Assembly (NCBI GenBank): GCA_028023455.1 | Contig: JAQFVV010012497.1 | Location: forward strand, 2,234,001-2,298,000 | DNA: 64,000 nucleotides | DNA from: Epiperipatus broadwayi | Lineage: Eukaryota; Onychophora; Udeonychophora; Euonychophora; Peripatidae | Direction of reading: 5' to 3' | Part shown: piece by piece, positions 60,895 to 64,000 of the stretch | Layout of the letters: each line of letters begins with the position of its first letter | How positions within the stretch are numbered: position 1 is the first letter of the stretch | Notes under the pieces: generated by a model | What the model was told of the DNA's origin: nothing | Databases searched by the model: none | The model's input: the letters and a program-made list of their open reading frames with translations, nothing else | Made by a program: the position numbers and the translations under genes

Positions 60895-61067
60895 ACAGAT
60901 TGATGGATGGTGGTGTCTTTTAGCTTTTTTATGTGAAATCACAGAAAAACTTTGTGACCTTAATATTAGTTTGCAAGGTGAAAATAAAATTATTTCACAA
61001 ATGACAAATAAAGTATTTGCTTAAGAAAATAAACTAAATATTTATTACCAAAATATACAAAACCAAA
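60895..61067 (+). pseudogene. hAT transposase relic, segment before MITE
   Basis: Plus-strand reading gives 'WWCLLAFLCEITEKLCDLN' followed by 'ISLQGENKIISQMTNKVFA'. This is the WLxDLAFLxDITxHLNxLNxxLQG block of the GTF2IRD2/ZBED-like hAT transposases, and it is followed by the KA-F-KL helix. One stop (TGA) lies at about 60893 and another near 61022. The next expected block (LTHFP) is found only after the 874-bp insertion, at 61946. Confidence 0.7.
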
Positions 61068-61069
61068 TA

Positions 61070-61943
61070 CACCTGGGTCTCATTTTATGCAATAGATAAG
61101 TTCCTCAGAAAACACATGCAAATGAAATCGCGCAAAAATAGACGTAACTTACCTTGAAAAAGGGGGGATATGGACTGTGATTTTTCAAAGATCGCATAAA
61201 AGCAAAGCACCAACGTAAAATTACTTTAAAATTTGCACACAAAAAAATAAGAAAATAAAATATGACTAATAAAAATTTTCAAATTTGAAAAAAATTGATA
61301 CAAGACAAACTTTTTTTAACTATAATATTTAATTTTATTCAAAACAATACATTTTTATGCATAATTTACAGTAATTTACATTTTTTTATACACGTTTTAA
61401 TTATTATCGCTATTTGCCGTTACACAGGTTCGTTTGCAAACTGGTAAAAAATCAGATTCTTCACAAGAGGAAATATAACTAGCACCAACGTCACTCTCAT
61501 GTTGTGTTAATGGTTTTCTGGTGACAACGTAATTAGTAATTAATCTAACAACTAAAAATTAAATTCTTATTTTTGTCTTTAATTTTTTAATTTTCAATTT
61601 TAATTGTGCCCACTGCTATTACTCACCTTTTAAAAATAAACTTGTGGACACTAAATGATTAATAATTGATTACGTTTTTTTTAAAAAAAGCAAAAACAAT
61701 GTGATTTAAAATGCAAAATTAACACGCACAATCTTACTATTATAAAGCACTGAAAATATTGAAATTACTAAGATGAAAGTTAAATTCCAATAATGTGCTA
61801 TTACTTTCAATATGAATGACAAAAGTGTGCAAAATTTATTATTTAAAGTAATAGTGCATTATCGGAGTTCGACTTCCGGAGAAACGTGAATCGTGTAACT
61901 TCAAAATCGTGTTAAATAAATCCGTGAAAAAGAGACCCAGGTG
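61070..61943. mobile_element. 874-bp TA-flanked MITE inside the hAT relic
   Basis: Perfect 12-bp terminal inverted repeats (cacctgggtctc ... gagacccaggtg) sit between TA dinucleotides at 61068-61069 and 61944-61945, as in Tc1/mariner/pogo elements. Without it the transposase reading runs on. Several CG dinucleotides near the ends (aatcgcgcaaaaatagacgt; cggagttcgacttccggag) set it apart from the host DNA. A minus-strand frame at about 61571-61410 ('TRKPLTQHESDVGAS', 'SCEESDFLPVCKR', stop) may be the tail of a lost transposase, but this is only a guess. Confidence 0.8.
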
Positions 61944-61945
61944 TA

Positions 61946-62460
61946 CTACATCATTTTCCAATATTGACAAATGCTAAGCAAGAGGATATTGACATTTCTT
62001 CAGAAACTTATGTAATTATTTCAAATTATTTAGCTACCTTATTGAAAGAATTTAAAAGTAGATTTCAAGATTTAAGAAATATTGTCTCTTACTTATATAA
62101 AATCCCTGGCACTTAGAAATAGCAACTATTATACAATTAGCTGCATTTGGACTTGATTATGTTAAGCTATTTGACGAATTTGTTGAATTTAAAAATGACA
62201 CAAATTTAGAAGCCTTTTTTTTTTTAAAAAAAGGGGGAAAGGAGTATATGGAATTTTGGAAATCAGTTCCTGAAAAATATAAAACTGTCAAAAAGTATGC
62301 ACAAATGTTGTTTGCATTGATAAATCTTTGTGAATCATCTTATTCAAAAATAAAATATGTGAAGAATGTGTATAGAAATAGACTTACTGATTCACACCTT
62401 GATGATATATTAAGAATAGTATGTAGCACTTATAAATCAGATTTATCTAAAAATTGTTAA
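61946..62460 (+). pseudogene. hAT transposase relic, C-terminal dimerisation region
   Basis: After the MITE the reading continues with 'HHFPILTNAKQEDIDIS' and 'YLATLLKEFKSRFQDL', the LTHFPxL...LxxEFxxRFxD block. It then passes through frameshifts (62110-62245, including a poly-T/poly-A/poly-G slippage area) into the open 70-codon tail 62248-62460. That tail has 'EFWKSVPEKYKTVKKYAQML' and 'LCESSYSKIKYVKNVYRNRL', then 'TDSHLDDILRIV'. This is the conserved hAT dimerisation domain (LCESxFSxMKxxKNKxRSRLTDxHL). Related relatives in hosts are annotated GTF2IRD2-like. The relic is dead but much younger than the 27.5-29 kb one. Confidence 0.8.
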
Positions 62461-62690
62461 AATGTTTATCTCAATACTCACATTGATAAAAGTGTTTGAA
62501 TTTTATTAATATGTTAATTCTAAGATATAGTAAAGTGATCCACAACCTGTGGTATGCATGAACTGAAAAATCAGCCATTTTTTATGTGACACCAATTGGT
62601 TGCCAATTGCCTATATAGCATGTTGTTGCCTACTTGATGTAGAACAAAAATATATGTGGCTCGGGGAAAAAAAAGTGAGTATGGCTGCCC
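62461..62690. other. Possible start of a further hAT-type MITE
   Basis: At 62530 gtgatccacaacctgtggta resembles the ends of hAT elements, and the stretch to 62690 is richer in G+C. No matching right end or target duplication was found. Confidence 0.25.
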
Positions 62691-62692
62691 TA

Positions 62693-62986
62693 ATGCTGAT
62701 GTGATGTACTGTGACTTCTTAAATGGAGTCAGGAATCTCTCAGCAACTATGGCCAAAGAAACTTATTAACCACTTTACTTTCCCCTTCCATTCTCCACTC
62801 TAAGCTTTCCTATAATCTGCTCCATCCCATTTTCACAACATGCTGATGTGATGTACTGTGACTTCTCCTTAAACAGAGTCAGGAATCTCTCAGCAACGAT
62901 GCTCAAAGAAACCTGTTAACCACTTTACCTTCCCCTTCCATTCTCCACCCTAAGTTTTCCCATAATCTGCTCCATCCCATTTCCAC
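62693..62986. repeat. 147-bp tandem duplication at a LINE 3' end
   Basis: 62693-62839 and 62840-62986 are about 88-90% alike by eye. Both start atgctgatgtgatgtactgt, contain agtcaggaatctctcagcaa, and end with ctgctccatcccatt-tccacaaca. The inner copy still contains the last codons of the LINE frame on the minus strand ('WKWDGADYGKT' stop). Confidence 0.85.
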
Positions 62987-63790
62987 AACATAATCTTTGT
63001 CAACTCTCTGGTCTTTATATCTAAATCCCTCTTATCTTTTCCCAAACCTAGCAGAAAAACCAATAACCCATTTTCTGTATAATCACTTTGTTCATATTTA
63101 TTCTTCCATAACATCATTATTTGTACCCTTCCTGCTTTCAAGCATTTACATTCAATCAACAGATGCCTAATATTTTCTATGCCTTCCTTACACAATTTGC
63201 AGACTTAATCACCAATATTTTTCCATTTACATGTATATTCTCTTGTTGCTAAAGATCCCGTGCGAGCCTTGAAACAATAAACTATTTTCCTTACTATTAT
63301 CATAAATTAACTCGCACCCAATGTTCCATTTACTTCTATATATATTTAAACTCTTTCTACTCTCCATATTAGTTCTCCATCTCTCCAACTCCCTATTATT
63401 TATTAATGTATCTATTCTTTTATTCCATTTTTTACCACTATAACACTCAACAGTCCTCTTAACACAATCATCCCATCTTTTATACAAGTATATTGATATA
63501 AATTCTTTATCCAAATCTTTTGCATACCGCATTATCTTTCTCACCCATCTTGTTGCCTGCCCTTTACTCATAACCCCCAATTAAATACTATTTTGGCTAT
63601 TCTTTTATTATCCGTCAACTGCAACCTACCAAACATTTTCATTTTACTTTTTGCATCTCTTGTATTAAAACTTGACCATCCCCATTTCTCCTTGAATTGC
63701 CTCCTTTGCTGGCCACACCTCTGCATCCAATGCATGTCTTCCTATTTCCCTTTGTACTTTCGCTAAGTAAAATTACAAGTGAAATAGCAC
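62930..63790 (-). pseudogene. LINE C-terminal region with zinc-finger end
   Basis: Minus-strand translations give 'EIGRHALDAEVWPAKEAIQ' (about 63760-63700), the VRGELG-like and WxxLxxRxxxxKLRFWGRL block after LINE RTs, then 'KMKMFGRLQ'-type remains. The open frame 63580-63227 follows ('ATRWVRKIMRYAKDLDKEF' near its start). Last is 'VCKLCKEGIENIRHLLIECK', a C-x2-C...H-x4-C finger, with a stop (TAA) just before it. The frame ends 'MLWKWDGADYGKT'. It represents the 3' third of a LINE distinct from RTE-B and from the 50-kb element. Confidence 0.65.
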
Positions 63791-64000
63791 TAAACGGAGT
63801 TATGTATTTAATGTTATAAGCATGATAAATATGTAAGAAATACATTCAATTCTTCTTTAGTTAATAACGATACAGTAGTGCACAGTAATATTTTTCAGCT
63901 CACTTCATTTTTATAATTTATTGCTGAAAAAGTTTTTCAAACATTAAAAAATACGAAAAAGTTCAATCAAGTATGCAGGACTAACAGCATCCTGCCTACA
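63791..64000. other. Non-coding edge of the window
   Basis: Nothing recognisable; the LINE fragment appears 5'-truncated near 63790. Confidence 0.4.

Noticed and set aside
61410-61571. Minus-strand frame in the TA-flanked MITE as a transposase C-terminus
   Set aside because: Only about 50 codons and no diagnostic motif; kept only as a remark under the MITE.
62530-62690. hAT-type MITE starting gtgatccacaacctgtggta
   Set aside because: No matching right end and no 8-bp duplication found; listed with low confidence only.

Overview
The window is very AT-rich animal DNA (roughly three quarters A+T by eye) with long intergenic stretches, many simple repeats and a dense population of transposable elements. 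The element types are RTE-like and Jockey/CR1-like LINEs, tRNA-derived SINEs, hAT transposase relics, MITEs and foldback hairpins. Together they point to a metazoan, most likely an invertebrate; I cannot name the species. I see no convincing host gene, rRNA, tRNA gene or CRISPR array, and nothing bacterial.

Layout. (1) 1-6.7 kb is a stack of nested insertions. An old, broken RTE-type LINE (called RTE-A here) is cut by a 357-bp unknown insert, by a full-length RTE element (RTE-B, 3,288 bp, 11-bp target duplication, 995-codon open frame) and by a 5'-truncated second RTE-B copy. RTE-A reading resumes after each insert. (2) 7.7-7.9 kb holds two SINEs. (3) 9.0-10.5 kb holds a minus-strand Jockey/CR1-like LINE relic. 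(4) 12.2-13.6 kb holds a head-to-head repeat pair and a foldback element. (5) 15.6-16.7 kb holds another minus-strand LINE relic. (6) 27.5-29.8 kb holds a minus-strand hAT transposase relic beside a truncated RTE-B copy. (7) 31.3-35.0 kb holds several foldbacks, a fourth RTE-B copy and a nearly 790-bp palindrome. (8) 38.3-39.2 kb holds a long foldback. (9) 42.6-45.2 kb holds a 2.5-kb hAT-type non-autonomous element with a perfect 8-bp target duplication and a CCAAT-box promoter-like core. (10) 47.9-48.8 kb holds two hairpins. (11) 49.8-51.4 kb holds a minus-strand LINE relic with almost open reading. (12) 53.2-55.4 kb holds a minus-strand RTE-B copy split by an 819-bp hAT-like MITE. (13) 59.4-62.5 kb holds repeated-unit DNA and a hAT transposase relic split by an 874-bp TA-flanked MITE. 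(14) 62.7-63.8 kb holds the 3' end of another LINE with a tandemly duplicated tail.

How the pieces relate. The nesting gives relative ages: RTE-A is older than RTE-B; the 53-55 kb RTE-B copy is older than its MITE; the 61-kb hAT relic is older than the TA-flanked MITE. RTE-B is the only element here with a long intact frame, but its endonuclease carries YY where the family normally has WN, so it may not be competent. The least explained feature is a set of four hairpins (13.1, 19.0, 47.9 and 48.4 kb). In each, a 12-17 bp direct repeat touches one arm, while the other copy of that repeat lies 32-44 bp beyond the other arm.
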